DNA of 64,000 nt, from contig JADJMV010000001.1 of the NCBI GenBank assembly GCA_016709445.1, forward strand, positions 868,001 through 932,000. The letters are read 5' to 3'. Below, piece by piece: positions 25,743 to 34,585 of the stretch (position 1 is its first letter; each line of letters starts with the position of its first letter). The position numbers were made by a program, and so were the translations under genes. The stretch is from Phycisphaerales bacterium. Lineage in GTDB: Bacteria; Planctomycetota; Phycisphaerae; Phycisphaerales; UBA1924. The notes beneath the pieces were generated by a model. The model was not told the DNA's origin. It ran no database searches and saw only the letters and a list, made by a program, of their open reading frames with translations.

Positions 25743-28247
25743 CTACTCCTTGCGGGCGCGAGGGATCTCGGAGGGCGCCAGGCGCCGGCGGGTCGCACCG
25801 TAGAGGGTCCGGGGCTTTGGTGTTGAGGGCGGCGGCGGTGGCGGCGGGCTCGTGCCTGCAGGCTTGGGCTCGATCTCGCGTGGTGAATCGCCGCCCGATC
25901 CACCGCGGCGTCGACGCTTCTTCACCTTCTTGCCGCCTGTGGGGCTCCCATCTTCCGCTTGGACCTCCCGATCCGGGCCCTCGGGGGTCGGGCCGTCTGC
26001 TGCCGGGCTGCGCACCTCGGGGTGCTCGGCGCCGGGCTCGTGCGAGGACTCCGGCGCTCCGGTCTCGCCCCCTCCGCCCGACTTCTTCCGGCGAGAGCGC
26101 CGCCGCTTCTTGCGGGGCTGATCACCCGACCCGGCCTCGGGCGTCGGGTCGCCGTCCGGCTCGGCCGGCGCCGCTTCTTCCCCATCGTTCCCGTGCTCCG
26201 CGTCGCTCGGCTCGCCCCGCGTGTCCGCGGATTCGGCCGACTCGGTGCCGCCACCTTCACCAGTGGCGCTCTCGCCACCCCGGCGGCGGCGCCGGCGGCG
26301 GCGCCGCTTCTTCCGCGGCCCCTCTCCCTCCCCCGCGACCGGCTCACCCGACTCGGCGCGTTCTTCCTGATCTTCCGATCCGGCCGGGCCCTCGTCCTCG
26401 TCCGCCTGCACCGCGTGCTCGCCAGCCTGGTCGCCGGCATGCTCTCCGACTGCCGGCTCACCCCCCTTGCCCTTTCGCCGCCTCCGCCGACGGCGCTTCT
26501 TCTTGCCGCCCACGCTGTCGGATTCGCCTTCCTCCTCGAACTCCATCTCGATGGGGTGAGGTGTCGGGGTCTGCGGGTCGGTCGCGGCGACCTCGCTCTC
26601 GACCGAGGGCTCGTCGAGCGGTTCCACCGCCCAGCCTTCACCGGTCTCCGGCGCGGTCTCCAGGACCACCAATTCTTCCTCGGGGCTGCGGGGCTTGGGA
26701 AGCTTCTCGACGCTGATGTCGGCGCCGTTGCCGTCGTAGGCGTAAAGCGTGAAGCGATCGATGGGGAGCGTCTCGCTGACGCGGACCTGCGCCGGCTTGC
26801 CGCTGGTGGACTCGATCCGCCCCAGGCTCCGCCGGCGCGTGCTGAGCAGTTCGCTCGCGACGCGGGGGCTCACCACCAACTCGACGCGATCGACCGAGTC
26901 GTGCTCGAGCAGCACGGCCAGCTCGCGCAGCGCGTCGCTGGCGACCGAGGCCGGGCGCTGGACCAGCCCCTTGCCCCGACAGGTGGGGCATTCGGTGTAG
27001 TGCTGGCTGCGGAGGCTTCCGCGCATCCGCTGCCGAGTCATCTCGAGGATGCCGAACGGGCTGATGGGCGCGATGGTCGTCTTCGCCCGGTCGCGTTTGA
27101 GTCGATCACGGAAGAGGCCTTCGATCGATTTGCGGTTCTTCGCCGAACGCATGTCGATGAGGTCGTTGATGATGATGCCGCCGACGTCCCTGAGGCGGAG
27201 CTGGCGGCAGATCGCGTCCACCGCCTCGACGTTCGTCTTGTACGCGTTGGTCTCCGCGTCCTTGGCCGCGCGGCTCTTGCCGCTGTTGACGTCGATGGCG
27301 ACGATCGCCTCGGTTTCGTCGATGACCAGGCGCCCGCCCGAGGGCAGTGGCACCTCGCGAGAGTGCGACATCGCGAGCTGCTGCTCGATACCGAAGGCGT
27401 GGAACATCGGCCGCCGCCCCGTGTAGTGCACGAGCTTCACGCTCGAGCGCGGGGCGACGATCTTCATGAAGTGGGCGGCGCGGGCCAGCGCGCTCTCGTC
27501 GTCGATGATGATCCGGCTCACCTCGGGCGTCACCAGGTCCCGCAGGGCTCGGACGAGCAGGTCACTCTCCGAATAGAGCAGGCGGGGCTTCCTGCCCCCG
27601 CGCTTCCGCTGGGCCTCCATATCCTTCCAGAGGCGCTGGAGGTACGCCAGGTCCCGCTTCAGGTCGGTCTTGGTGCGGTCGAAACCCGCGGTGCGCAGGA
27701 TGAACCCGAACCCCTCGGGCAGCTCCAATTGCCCGAGGATGTCCCGCATCTTCCGCCGCTCTTCCTCATCCTCCACCTTGCGGCTGACGCCCACCTTGTC
27801 CATCTGGGGCATCATCACCAGGTAGCGACCGGGGATCGACAGGTAGCTCGTGAGGGTGGGGCCCTTGGTGCCCACACCCTCCTTGATCACCTGGACGATG
27901 ACCTCCTGCCCGCGCTTCAGGCAGTGCTGGATCGGCGGGCGCTCGCGTCGGGGGGTCTTCTTGCCCACGCTCTCGGTCGCGTCGTCCTCGCCGAAGTAGC
28001 GGGGGTGGAGGTCCGAGACATGGAGGAACCCGTTGTCCTCGATGCCAAAGTCGACAAACGCCGCCTGGATGCCCGCCTCGACGTTGGTCACCCGGCCCAC
28101 ATACACGTTGTTGACCCTGCTGATCGCGTCCGTCCGCTCCGCGTGGAACTCCTCCAGGTTGCCATCGCTCACGATGGCCACGCGGCACTCCTCGCCGGGG
28201 ACGTAGTTGATGATCATCGAGGTCGGGGGGGTTTCACTGTCTGCCAT
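25743..28247 (-). CDS. RNase E/G-family endoribonuclease with long charged C-terminal tail
   Basis: The product (834 residues) has an S1-type RNA-binding domain near the N-terminus (NNVYVGRVTNVEAGIQAAFVDFG). The RNase E/G catalytic domain follows, with VAIDVNSGKS and IIINDLIDM supplying metal-binding Asp/Asn, and the Zn-link CPTCRGKG. From about residue 545 the protein becomes disordered. Four Lys/Arg clusters (KKKR7, RKKR9, RKKRRRSRRKK and KKVKKRRRR) alternate with Glu/Gly/Asp-rich spacers, then a polyproline stretch. This resembles the RNA- and protein-binding tails of RNase E degradosome scaffolds. The start ATG at 28247 has AGGAAGG upstream; earlier in-frame codons look non-coding. It probably drives mRNA decay and rRNA maturation. 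Confidence 0.92.
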   Translation of the reverse strand: MADSETPPTSMIINYVPGEECRVAIVSDGNLEEFHAERTDAISRVNNVYVGRVTNVEAGIQAAFVDFGIEDNGFLHVSDLHPRYFGEDDATESVGKKTPRRERPPIQHCLKRGQEVIVQVIKEGVGTKGPTLTSYLSIPGRYLVMMPQMDKVGVSRKVEDEEERRKMRDILGQLELPEGFGFILRTAGFDRTKTDLKRDLAYLQRLWKDMEAQRKRGGRKPRLLYSESDLLVRALRDLVTPEVSRIIIDDESALARAAHFMKIVAPRSSVKLVHYTGRRPMFHAFGIEQQLAMSHSREVPLPSGGRLVIDETEAIVAIDVNSGKSRAAKDAETNAYKTNVEAVDAICRQLRLRDVGGIIINDLIDMRSAKNRKSIEGLFRDRLKRDRAKTTIAPISPFGILEMTRQRMRGSLRSQHYTECPTCRGKGLVQRPASVASDALRELAVLLEHDSVDRVELVVSPRVASELLSTRRRSLGRIESTSGKPAQVRVSETLPIDRFTLYAYDGNGADISVEKLPKPRSPEEELVVLETAPETGEGWAVEPLDEPSVESEVAATDPQTPTPHPIEMEFEEEGESDSVGGKKKRRRRRRRKGKGGEPAVGEHAGDQAGEHAVQADEDEGPAGSEDQEERAESGEPVAGEGEGPRKKRRRRRRRRRGGESATGEGGGTESAESADTRGEPSDAEHGNDGEEAAPAEPDGDPTPEAGSGDQPRKKRRRSRRKKSGGGGETGAPESSHEPGAEHPEVRSPAADGPTPEGPDREVQAEDGSPTGGKKVKKRRRRGGSGGDSPREIEPKPAGTSPPPPPPPSTPKPRTLYGATRRRLAPSEIPRARKE

Positions 28248-28561
28248 CACTGCCTTCCTGCAGTGTGGCGGCCTCGTTGGCATCGGCCGTGAAGAACCTT
28301 CCGCGCCCGGCCGCGGGGTTCTGGCCCGCGGCTTCGGCGGCCCGGGAGTGCGGCTTGCGCACGCGCTCTCGGGCTGGTCCTCGGCGTGCTCCGGCATCCG
28401 TCACCGGGCGGAACACGCTTTGGATGCGGGGAGTCGCGCGAACGGCGCGGGGGTCCCCGGGGTTCGTCAGGGCACGACGCTCAGGGGCGCCACGCCGCGT
28501 TGTCCTTTGCCCTTCGGCCTCGGGCTGGCAGGGGCCGGGCTCCTTCCCGGTCACCGTCCTG

Positions 28562-30323
28562 TCAGTCCATCCATTCGGCGGCACGCCCGTCGAAGGCCTC
28601 TGGGACCAGCTTGCGTGTCCGGTCGCGAAGAAATGTCGCGGCCTGGACTTCTGAATCGAACGATCGCACCTTCCGGGCGACTCGCTCGCATTGCTGCACC
28701 GACACGGACCGTACGAGCCGTTTGAGGTGCGGGATCGCGCTTCCCCGAACCGACAGGGTCCGAAGACCCAGGCCGATCAGCAGGAGGGCGTAGTCTAGCT
28801 CACCCGCCGCTTCCCCGCAGCAGGAGACGCCGATCCCGGCCTTCTCCCCCGCGCGGACGACCATGCGGATCAGTTGGATAACGGCGGGGTGGGCGGGCTG
28901 GTAGAGGCTGGCCACGCGCTCGTTGGTCCTATCGACCGCCAGCGTGTACTGCACGAGGTCATTGGTCCCGATCGAGAAGAAATCGGCCTCCGCGGACAGC
29001 GAATCGGCGATCAGGGCGGCCGAGGGAGCCTCCACCATGATGCCCACGTCCACCTCCCGATCGAACGGGACCCCCTCCTCCGAGAGGTCCTCCATGACGT
29101 CCCGAAGCACCAGCTTGGCGTGCCGCAGCTCGCCGATGCTGGTGACCAGCGGGAACATGACCTTCACCGGTCCCGCCGCTCGCCCGCAGTATTGCCCGCA
29201 GCTGACGCCGGAACATCGTCTTCTCGGCGAGGCTGTACCGGATCGACCTCAGGCCCAGAGCGGGGTTGCGCTCCGGCACGGCGGCACGGGCCTGCGTGTA
29301 CTTGTCGGCGCCGAGATCGAGGGTACGGATCGTGAGCGGCCGGCCCCGCAGCAGCTCGATGCAGCGCCGATAGGCCTCGAAGTGATCGTCCTCGGTCGGC
29401 TGGCGATCGCCGGCCAGGTACAGGAACTCGGTGCGGTAGAGTCCGACGCCCTCGCCGCCCTGACTCAGAATCGTCGCGGATTCCTCGGGAAACTCGATGT
29501 TCCCCAGGATCCGGATGTGCGTGCCGTCGCGGGTGATGCTCGGCAGGTCGGCGAGCTCCGCGAGGGAGAGTTGGTAGACCCGCCGCTGCTCGATGAACGC
29601 ACGATACTTCTCGAGTTCGTCCTCATCCGGATCAAACACCACCAGCCCGCGGTCGCCATCCACAATCACTTCCTGGCCAGGCCGGCACGCGGAGGTCGCC
29701 GACCGAGTGCCGACGACCGCGGGCAGGCCGAGGGCGTTGGCCACGATCGAGGTATGGCTGGTCCGGCCGCCTAGATCGGTCACGAATCCCACGACTTTGG
29801 ACCGATCGAACCCGGCCGTCTGCGAGGGAGTGAGATCGGAGGCGATCACCACGGCGGGGTGTTCGAGCTGCCCATGGCCGGCGGGGCCGGACCCCATCAG
29901 ATGGCCGAGGACCCGGTGGGCCAGGTCGCGAATATCGTCGGTCTTCGTGCGGAACGCCGAGTCCCGCTGACGCATGAAGGCCTGGGCGATCTGCTCAAAG
30001 GCGATGGCGACGGCGTGCTCGGCGTTGACCCGCTCGGAGCGGAGCATCTCACGGATCGGCTTGATCAGCGATGGGTCGCTGAGCATGCCCTTGTGGAAAA
30101 GGAAGATCTTGGAGGCCTCGGGGCCGAGTTCGACCTTGGCCTCTTCATAGACCCGGTCGAGGTCGGCGAGGGAACTGGCAACCGCGGTGTCAAACCGGCT
30201 CACCTCGGGCTCGACCTGCTCGGGGGTCACGGTCCATCGGGCAATCCGGTGGGCGTCGTGGTCGAGCACGAACACGCGCCCGATGACGATTCCGGAGGAG
30301 ACCGGTATGCCCGGAAGAACCAT
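28562..30323 (-). CDS. ptsI: Phosphoenolpyruvate-protein phosphotransferase (PTS enzyme I); one frame break
   Basis: Enzyme I passes phosphate from PEP to HPr. The N-terminal half has the phospho-His motif GGRTSHTSIVA (H190). The PEP-binding barrel has GVGLYRTEFLYL, NPALGLRSIR, KVMFPLVTSIGEL, the SIGTNDLVQYTLAVDR signature and a catalytic Cys in CCGEAAGE. The frame breaks between 29168 and 29185, inside RAS..GPVKVMF; deletion of one base or insertion of two (for example a GC unit) restores about 586 residues, the normal length. The ATG at 30323 has a GGAG upstream. No HPr or sugar-specific EII gene is visible nearby, so the role may be regulatory. It is divergent from rho. Confidence 0.92.
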
Positions 30324-30396
30324 CAAAACTCCACCTCGGGGGCCACAGGAGCGACATCGTAGCGGATGCGGGGAGCGACGCCCTAGAAGGGGGGGC

Positions 30397-30425
30397 TTGA
30401 CAAAGCGGTCCGGACAGTGTCTCAT
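30397..30425 (+). promoter_or_regulatory. Candidate sigma-70 promoter for rho (TTGACA - 17 bp - TCTCAT)
   Basis: A consensus -35 TTGACA (30397-30402) is followed after 17 bp by TCTCAT (30420-30425, 4 of 6 matches). It would give a leader of roughly 100 nt before the rho ATG, containing a small hairpin (ATGGGG/CCCCAT). Confidence 0.5.
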
Positions 30426-30534
30426 TGGGTACCCGAGAGGGGGCCTTTCCCAGTCTCGGTCCGTAAGATGGGGGTCTTCGCCCCATGCTGGGCATCCCGG
30501 GAACGGGGCGTGTCCGGCAGGCCGCAGAGATCGA

Positions 30535-31761
30535 ATGCAGACACTGACCGGAATTCTTGAGTGGCCTCAGCGCGCTGAGGGTCGGGTTCGTCAATTCCAA
30601 GACGCGAGCCTGATTCACCGCGCCGACGACCCAATCGTCCCGCTCGCCTTCGGCGAGCAGTTCAATCTGCGCAACGGCCTGGAGGTGACCGTCCAGGTCG
30701 CGATGAAGCGGCCCCGCCGCCGCCGCGGCAAATCCGGCGGCGCTCGCCAGGCACGGCCCGTCGTGGACGCGTTCGTGAATATCGAGGGGCTCCCGCCGGA
30801 CGATTTCTCCCGCCGGCCCCGATTCGACGAACTGACCTCCATCGACCCCCAGCCCCGGCTCACGCTGGAGTACAAGGGCTGCCCGGCCTCGTGCCGCCTG
30901 GTCGACCTGTTCTGCCCCGTGGGGCGCGGCCAGCGCGGGCTCATCGTCTCGCCGCCGAAGGCGGGCAAGACGACCCTGCTGAAGGACATCGCCACAAGCC
31001 TGCTGACGAATCACCCGGATCTGCACATCTTCCTCCTCCTCATCGATGAGCGACCGGAGGAGGTCACCGATTTCAAGCGGACGTTCCTGGGCCCGCTCAA
31101 GCGCGATCCCGAGACCGGCGTCCAGCGGCGGGAGAGCCTCGCCTGGGGCGATCGCGTGCAGGTGATTGCCTCCAGCAATGACCACGACACCGAGCGGCAC
31201 GTCTCGGTGAGCACGATGTGCGTGGAACGCGCGAAGCGGATGGTCGAAGCCGGCAAGCACGTCGTCATCATGCTCGACTCGCTCACCCGCCTCGGCCGCG
31301 CGTTCAACCGCTCGAAGCAGCACGCCAGCTCCGGACGCACGCTGACCGGCGGCATCGACTCTCGCGCCCTCGAGGTCCCCAAGCTGCTCTTCGGCGCCGC
31401 CAGAAACACCGAGGAGGCCGGCAGCCTCACGATCCTCGCGAGCTGTCTTGTGGACACCGGCAGCCAGGGAGATCAGGTCATCTTCGAGGAGTTCAAGGGC
31501 ACCGGCAACATGGAGCTCATCCTCGATCGCAAGATCAGCGAGAGGCGCCTCTTCCCCGCGATCAACCTCGCCGCCAGCGGCACCCGCAAGGACGAACTGC
31601 TCCTCGACGCGCAGACCCATGCCACCGTGACGGCCCTCCGCCGGCGCCTCATGAACATGCCCCCGCCCCAGCAGGTGGAGCAACTCCTGGCCGCCATGAA
31701 CCGCTTCGAGACCAATTCCCAGTTGGTCGGCTCCGCGGGCGGCTCCGCCCAGAGCGCGTAG
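30535..31761 (+). CDS. rho: Transcription termination factor Rho
   Basis: The product (408 residues) is the hexameric RNA helicase that ends transcription. It has the RNA-binding OSB-type domain (about residues 1-120), the Walker A SPPKAGKTT (139-147), the Walker B region HVVIMLDSLTRLGRAFN, the Q/R-loop region and the C-terminal FKGTGNMELILDR. It lacks the N-terminal helix bundle of typical Rho, so it begins almost directly in the primary RNA-binding domain. Within that domain a basic insert (KRPRRRRGKSGG, about residues 58-69) probably adds RNA contacts. I chose the ATG at 30535 by domain start; its Shine-Dalgarno sequence is weak. Confidence 0.95.
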   Translation: MQTLTGILEWPQRAEGRVRQFQDASLIHRADDPIVPLAFGEQFNLRNGLEVTVQVAMKRPRRRRGKSGGARQARPVVDAFVNIEGLPPDDFSRRPRFDELTSIDPQPRLTLEYKGCPASCRLVDLFCPVGRGQRGLIVSPPKAGKTTLLKDIATSLLTNHPDLHIFLLLIDERPEEVTDFKRTFLGPLKRDPETGVQRRESLAWGDRVQVIASSNDHDTERHVSVSTMCVERAKRMVEAGKHVVIMLDSLTRLGRAFNRSKQHASSGRTLTGGIDSRALEVPKLLFGAARNTEEAGSLTILASCLVDTGSQGDQVIFEEFKGTGNMELILDRKISERRLFPAINLAASGTRKDELLLDAQTHATVTALRRRLMNMPPPQQVEQLLAAMNRFETNSQLVGSAGGSAQSA

Positions 31762-31834
31762 CCGGTATCCGCCCCGTCAGGCCACGGGTCGGCTGCCTCT
31801 GGCCCCCGGGCCGGTGCGACGAACCCTGTTTATT

Positions 31835-31859
31835 GCGACCGAGTCTCAATCTCAATCGC
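31835..31859 (+). promoter_or_regulatory. Candidate metalloregulator operator upstream of feoAB
   Basis: A 25-bp imperfect palindrome (GCGA and GAG on the left, CTC and TCGC on the right) contains two direct TCTCAAT-like units. It ends 4 bp before a -10-like TATACT (31864-31869). Position before an iron-uptake operon suggests a Fur- or DtxR-type site, but it does not match the E. coli Fur box closely. Confidence 0.4.
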
Positions 31860-31863
31860 TGGC

Positions 31864-31869
31864 TATACT
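31864..31869 (+). promoter_or_regulatory. Candidate -10 element (TATACT) of the feo operon
   Basis: TATACT is close to the TATAAT consensus and lies 40 bp before the feoA GTG. No good -35 is seen; the candidate operator occupies that position. A 7-bp hairpin (31874-31880 with 31891-31897) follows and partly covers the feoA Shine-Dalgarno GGGAGG. Confidence 0.5.
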
Positions 31870-31908
31870 CCCACCGACGGGTCCGTTGATCCGTCGGGAG
31901 GCGGCCAG

Positions 31909-32235
31909 GTGGCGGAGCAGGTTCGGCAGCAGGCGGGCGGGGCGGCCGGGAGCGGCTGCGACGCCGCGCCGTGTTGTGCGGGCCTGGGCACCGGTCAGGT
32001 CGTCTCGCTCTGCCGCATGCGATCCGGACAATGCGGGATCATCCGCGGCCTGCTGGCAGTCGGCGCCGACGGCGCGTATCTGCGAGCGCTGGGCCTGCGG
32101 GCGAATCAGCGGATCCGACTTTGCCGTGCCTCCGGGCCGTGGATCGTCGAGGTGGGCTGCCACGGGGGACCGGCCAGCCGCATCGGTCTGGCGAGAGATC
32201 TGGCGGCCCAGGTGCAGGTCGAGATCGCGGGCTAG
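31909..32235 (+). CDS. feoA: FeoA-family ferrous iron transport accessory protein
   Basis: The product (108 residues) is an SH3-like FeoA domain (about residues 28-106): VVSLCRMRSGQCGIIRGLLAVG, then YLRALGLRANQRIRL, and a final VEIAG strand. FeoA proteins modulate the FeoB Fe(II) transporter on the cytosolic side. The first 30 residues form an unusual Cys-rich extension (three Cys within CDAAPCC), and further Cys lie in the domain. A GTG start at 31909 is preceded by GGGAGG. feoB follows after 17 bp, so the two are almost certainly co-transcribed. Confidence 0.88.
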   Translation: MAEQVRQQAGGAAGSGCDAAPCCAGLGTGQVVSLCRMRSGQCGIIRGLLAVGADGAYLRALGLRANQRIRLCRASGPWIVEVGCHGGPASRIGLARDLAAQVQVEIAG

Positions 32236-32252
32236 GCCCCGGACCAAGGACG

Positions 32253-34265
32253 ATGAGCCAGACCGCCAGCGCGAAAGAGACGGGATCGAGTCCTGCGACG
32301 GCCGGGCCGGCGAGGCGGCTGGTGCTGCTGGGCAATCCGAATACCGGCAAGACAAGCCTCTTCAACCGGCTGTGCGGTGTTCGTCACAAGACGAGCAACT
32401 TCGCCGGCACGACCCAGGAGGCGCGGGTCGGGGCGCCGCGCGGGCTGCCCGAGGGCAGCGAGATCCTCGATCTCCCCGGGATCTACTCGCTGGAACTTGA
32501 GCAGAGCGAGGCGGAGATCTGCCGGCGGGTGTTGGCGGGCGAACTGGCGCCCCGGGGCGAGGCGATCGGCGAGCCGGACACCGTTGTCGTCGTGGCCGAC
32601 GCCACAAACCTGTTGCGGAGCCTGATGCTTGTGGGAGAGGCGACGCGCCGCGGGCTCCCCATGATCGTGGCCATCAACCTGGTTGACGAGGCCAGGAAAC
32701 GCGCCATCCACGCCGACGAGCGGGTGCTGGCCGAGCGCCTCGGTGTTGAAGTGGTGGTGTGCAGCGCACGCACCGGTGAAGGGATCGAGCAGCTCTCGCG
32801 GGCGCTCGCCCAGGGCCGGATCCCGCGCGCGAGCCCGCCGGGAAGCATCGAAGGCCTCGAGACGTGGGCCGACGAGCTCTACGCGCAGATGGCGGCCGGC
32901 GCCGAGCCACCAATCCCCGACACACTCACCGACAGGCTCGACCGGGCGTTCACGCACCCGCTCCTCGGACTGCTGGCCTTTGTCGCCACCATGGGCGGCC
33001 TGTTCTGGACGATTTTCAAGCTCGCGGCCTATCCGATGGACTGGATCGACGCGATATTCACGCACTTGGGCGGGTTTCTTGGCGGGGTGCTCCCGCCCGG
33101 TCCGCTGCACGATCTGCTCGTCGACGGCGTGCTCGCTGGCGTGGGTTCGACGGCCATCTTCGTGCCCCAGATCTGCCTGCTCTTTTTCCTGATCTCGCTC
33201 CTGGAGGACACCGGATACCTCGCGCGGGCCGCGTTTGTGATGGACAAGTTGCTCCGCCCGTTTGGCCTGACCGGGCACTCGTTTGTCCCCTTCCTCTCGA
33301 GCCACGCGTGCGCGTTGCCCGGGATCATCTCGGCGCGGGGCGTGCCCGATCGCCGCGACCGGCTGGCCACGATTCTCGCGGCCCCGTTCATGAGCTGCAC
33401 TGCGAGGATTCCCGTGTACGTGCTCCTGACGGGCCTGCTCTTCCCGCAACGGCCGGCGATGCAAGCACTGGCCTTCACGGGCTGCTACGCGATGGGGATT
33501 TTCGCCGGGCTCTTCAGCGCGATGCTTGCCCGCCGGACGGTGCTCCCGGGCAAGAGCCGGCCGATGGTGATGGAGTTGCCTGCCTATCGGATGCCCAGCC
33601 TGCGGAACGCGGCGCTCCTCGCCAGAGACCGCGGATTCATGTTTCTCCGCAAGGCGGGCACCGCGATCCTCGCGATCTGCATCGTGCTCTGGTGGCTCGG
33701 CGCCTATCCCCGCACAACGGCACCACCACAGGCCCTGCAACTCCGTGAACAGGCGGAGCAACTCCGCGCCAGCGACCAGGCGGCCGACCGGGAGGGGGCC
33801 GACGCCATCCTGACCGAGGCCGATGCGCTCGAGGCGGCCCACGCGGCACGATCCAGCTTCCTCGGACGCATGGGCTCGGCGCTCGAGCCGGTCTTCCGCC
33901 CCTTGGGCTACGACCGCCAACTCACGATCGGTGTGCTCGCCAGCTTCGCGGCCCGAGAGGTCTTCGTCTCGACGATGGCGGTCCAGGTGGCCGGAGTCGA
34001 CGATGCCGAGTCCGAGAGCGTGCGCCAGTCGATCGCGACCGCGACGCGAGACGACGGCAAGACCCTGGTGTTTACCGCCGCGACGAGCTGGTCGCTCCTC
34101 ATCTACTACGTGCTCGCCATGCAGTGCCTTCCCACCCTTGCGGTCACGGCCAAGGAGGCCGGCCACTGGAAGTGGGCACTGCTCCAACTCGTCTGGATGT
34201 GCGGGGTGGCATACGTCAGCGCTGCGGCGCTCTACCACATCCTGCAAGCGGCGGGGGTGGCGTAG
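32253..34265 (+). CDS. feoB: Ferrous iron transporter FeoB
   Basis: The product (670 residues) has a cytosolic G-protein domain (G1 GNPNTGKTS at 27-35; switch region KTSNFAGTTQE; G3 DLPGIYSL; G4 region AINLVDEA) followed by Gate/core membrane regions with about eight to ten helices. The core motifs CALPGI and SCTARIPVY carry the Cys residues typical of FeoB Gate domains. It takes up Fe(II) across the inner membrane. A helical, acidic segment (about residues 500-540) separates two core helices. Start ATG 32253 has AAGGA 3 nt upstream. A small membrane protein gene begins at the base after its stop. Confidence 0.95.
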   Translation: MSQTASAKETGSSPATAGPARRLVLLGNPNTGKTSLFNRLCGVRHKTSNFAGTTQEARVGAPRGLPEGSEILDLPGIYSLELEQSEAEICRRVLAGELAPRGEAIGEPDTVVVVADATNLLRSLMLVGEATRRGLPMIVAINLVDEARKRAIHADERVLAERLGVEVVVCSARTGEGIEQLSRALAQGRIPRASPPGSIEGLETWADELYAQMAAGAEPPIPDTLTDRLDRAFTHPLLGLLAFVATMGGLFWTIFKLAAYPMDWIDAIFTHLGGFLGGVLPPGPLHDLLVDGVLAGVGSTAIFVPQICLLFFLISLLEDTGYLARAAFVMDKLLRPFGLTGHSFVPFLSSHACALPGIISARGVPDRRDRLATILAAPFMSCTARIPVYVLLTGLLFPQRPAMQALAFTGCYAMGIFAGLFSAMLARRTVLPGKSRPMVMELPAYRMPSLRNAALLARDRGFMFLRKAGTAILAICIVLWWLGAYPRTTAPPQALQLREQAEQLRASDQAADREGADAILTEADALEAAHAARSSFLGRMGSALEPVFRPLGYDRQLTIGVLASFAAREVFVSTMAVQVAGVDDAESESVRQSIATATRDDGKTLVFTAATSWSLLIYYVLAMQCLPTLAVTAKEAGHWKWALLQLVWMCGVAYVSAAALYHILQAAGVA

Positions 34266-34514
34266 ATGTCGAGCAATGGACCACCGCGTTCCGTCACCGG
34301 CGCACCGGCCGAACCCCCAGCCGGATTGCCGATCTCGGACTGGCAGTTCTGGGTCGTCACCCTCATCGCGCTCGCCGCCGCGGCCTGGATTGTGCGGAAG
34401 TTGCTCCCGCGCCGCTGGAGCCGACGATCCAAGACCGCCGCCGCCAAGCGCGCGACGCTGACGGTCGGGGGCCGGCCGGTCGAGGCAGTCCGTGATGGCC
34501 ACGATTGCCACTAG
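34266..34514 (+). CDS. Small single-pass membrane protein at the end of the feo operon
   Basis: The product (82 residues) has one transmembrane helix (about 28-45, FWVVTLIALAAAAWIVRKLL) followed by a strongly basic stretch (PRRWSRRSKTAAAKR) and a C-terminus ending GHDCH. The ATG directly follows the feoB stop, so it belongs to the same transcript. Its place and topology recall the small FeoC-like or FeoB-associated membrane proteins of other bacteria, but sequence similarity is not evident to me. The terminal His-Asp-Cys-His could bind metal. Confidence 0.6.
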   Translation: MSSNGPPRSVTGAPAEPPAGLPISDWQFWVVTLIALAAAAWIVRKLLPRRWSRRSKTAAAKRATLTVGGRPVEAVRDGHDCH

Positions 34515-34523
34515 CGCAAGGCA

Positions 34524-34560
34524 CAAGCGTCCCGGGCGCAACGCGCGACCGGGACGCTTG
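34524..34560 (+). terminator. Hairpin between convergent feo operon and STAS gene
   Basis: A perfect 12-bp stem (CAAGCGTCCCGG with its complement) encloses a 13-nt loop. It lies 10 bp after the small membrane gene and 25 bp from the STAS gene stop, so it could end transcripts from both sides. No T-tract follows on either strand. Confidence 0.55.
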
Positions 34561-34585
34561 GGGTTCGACCGATTGCGGTGCGGCG

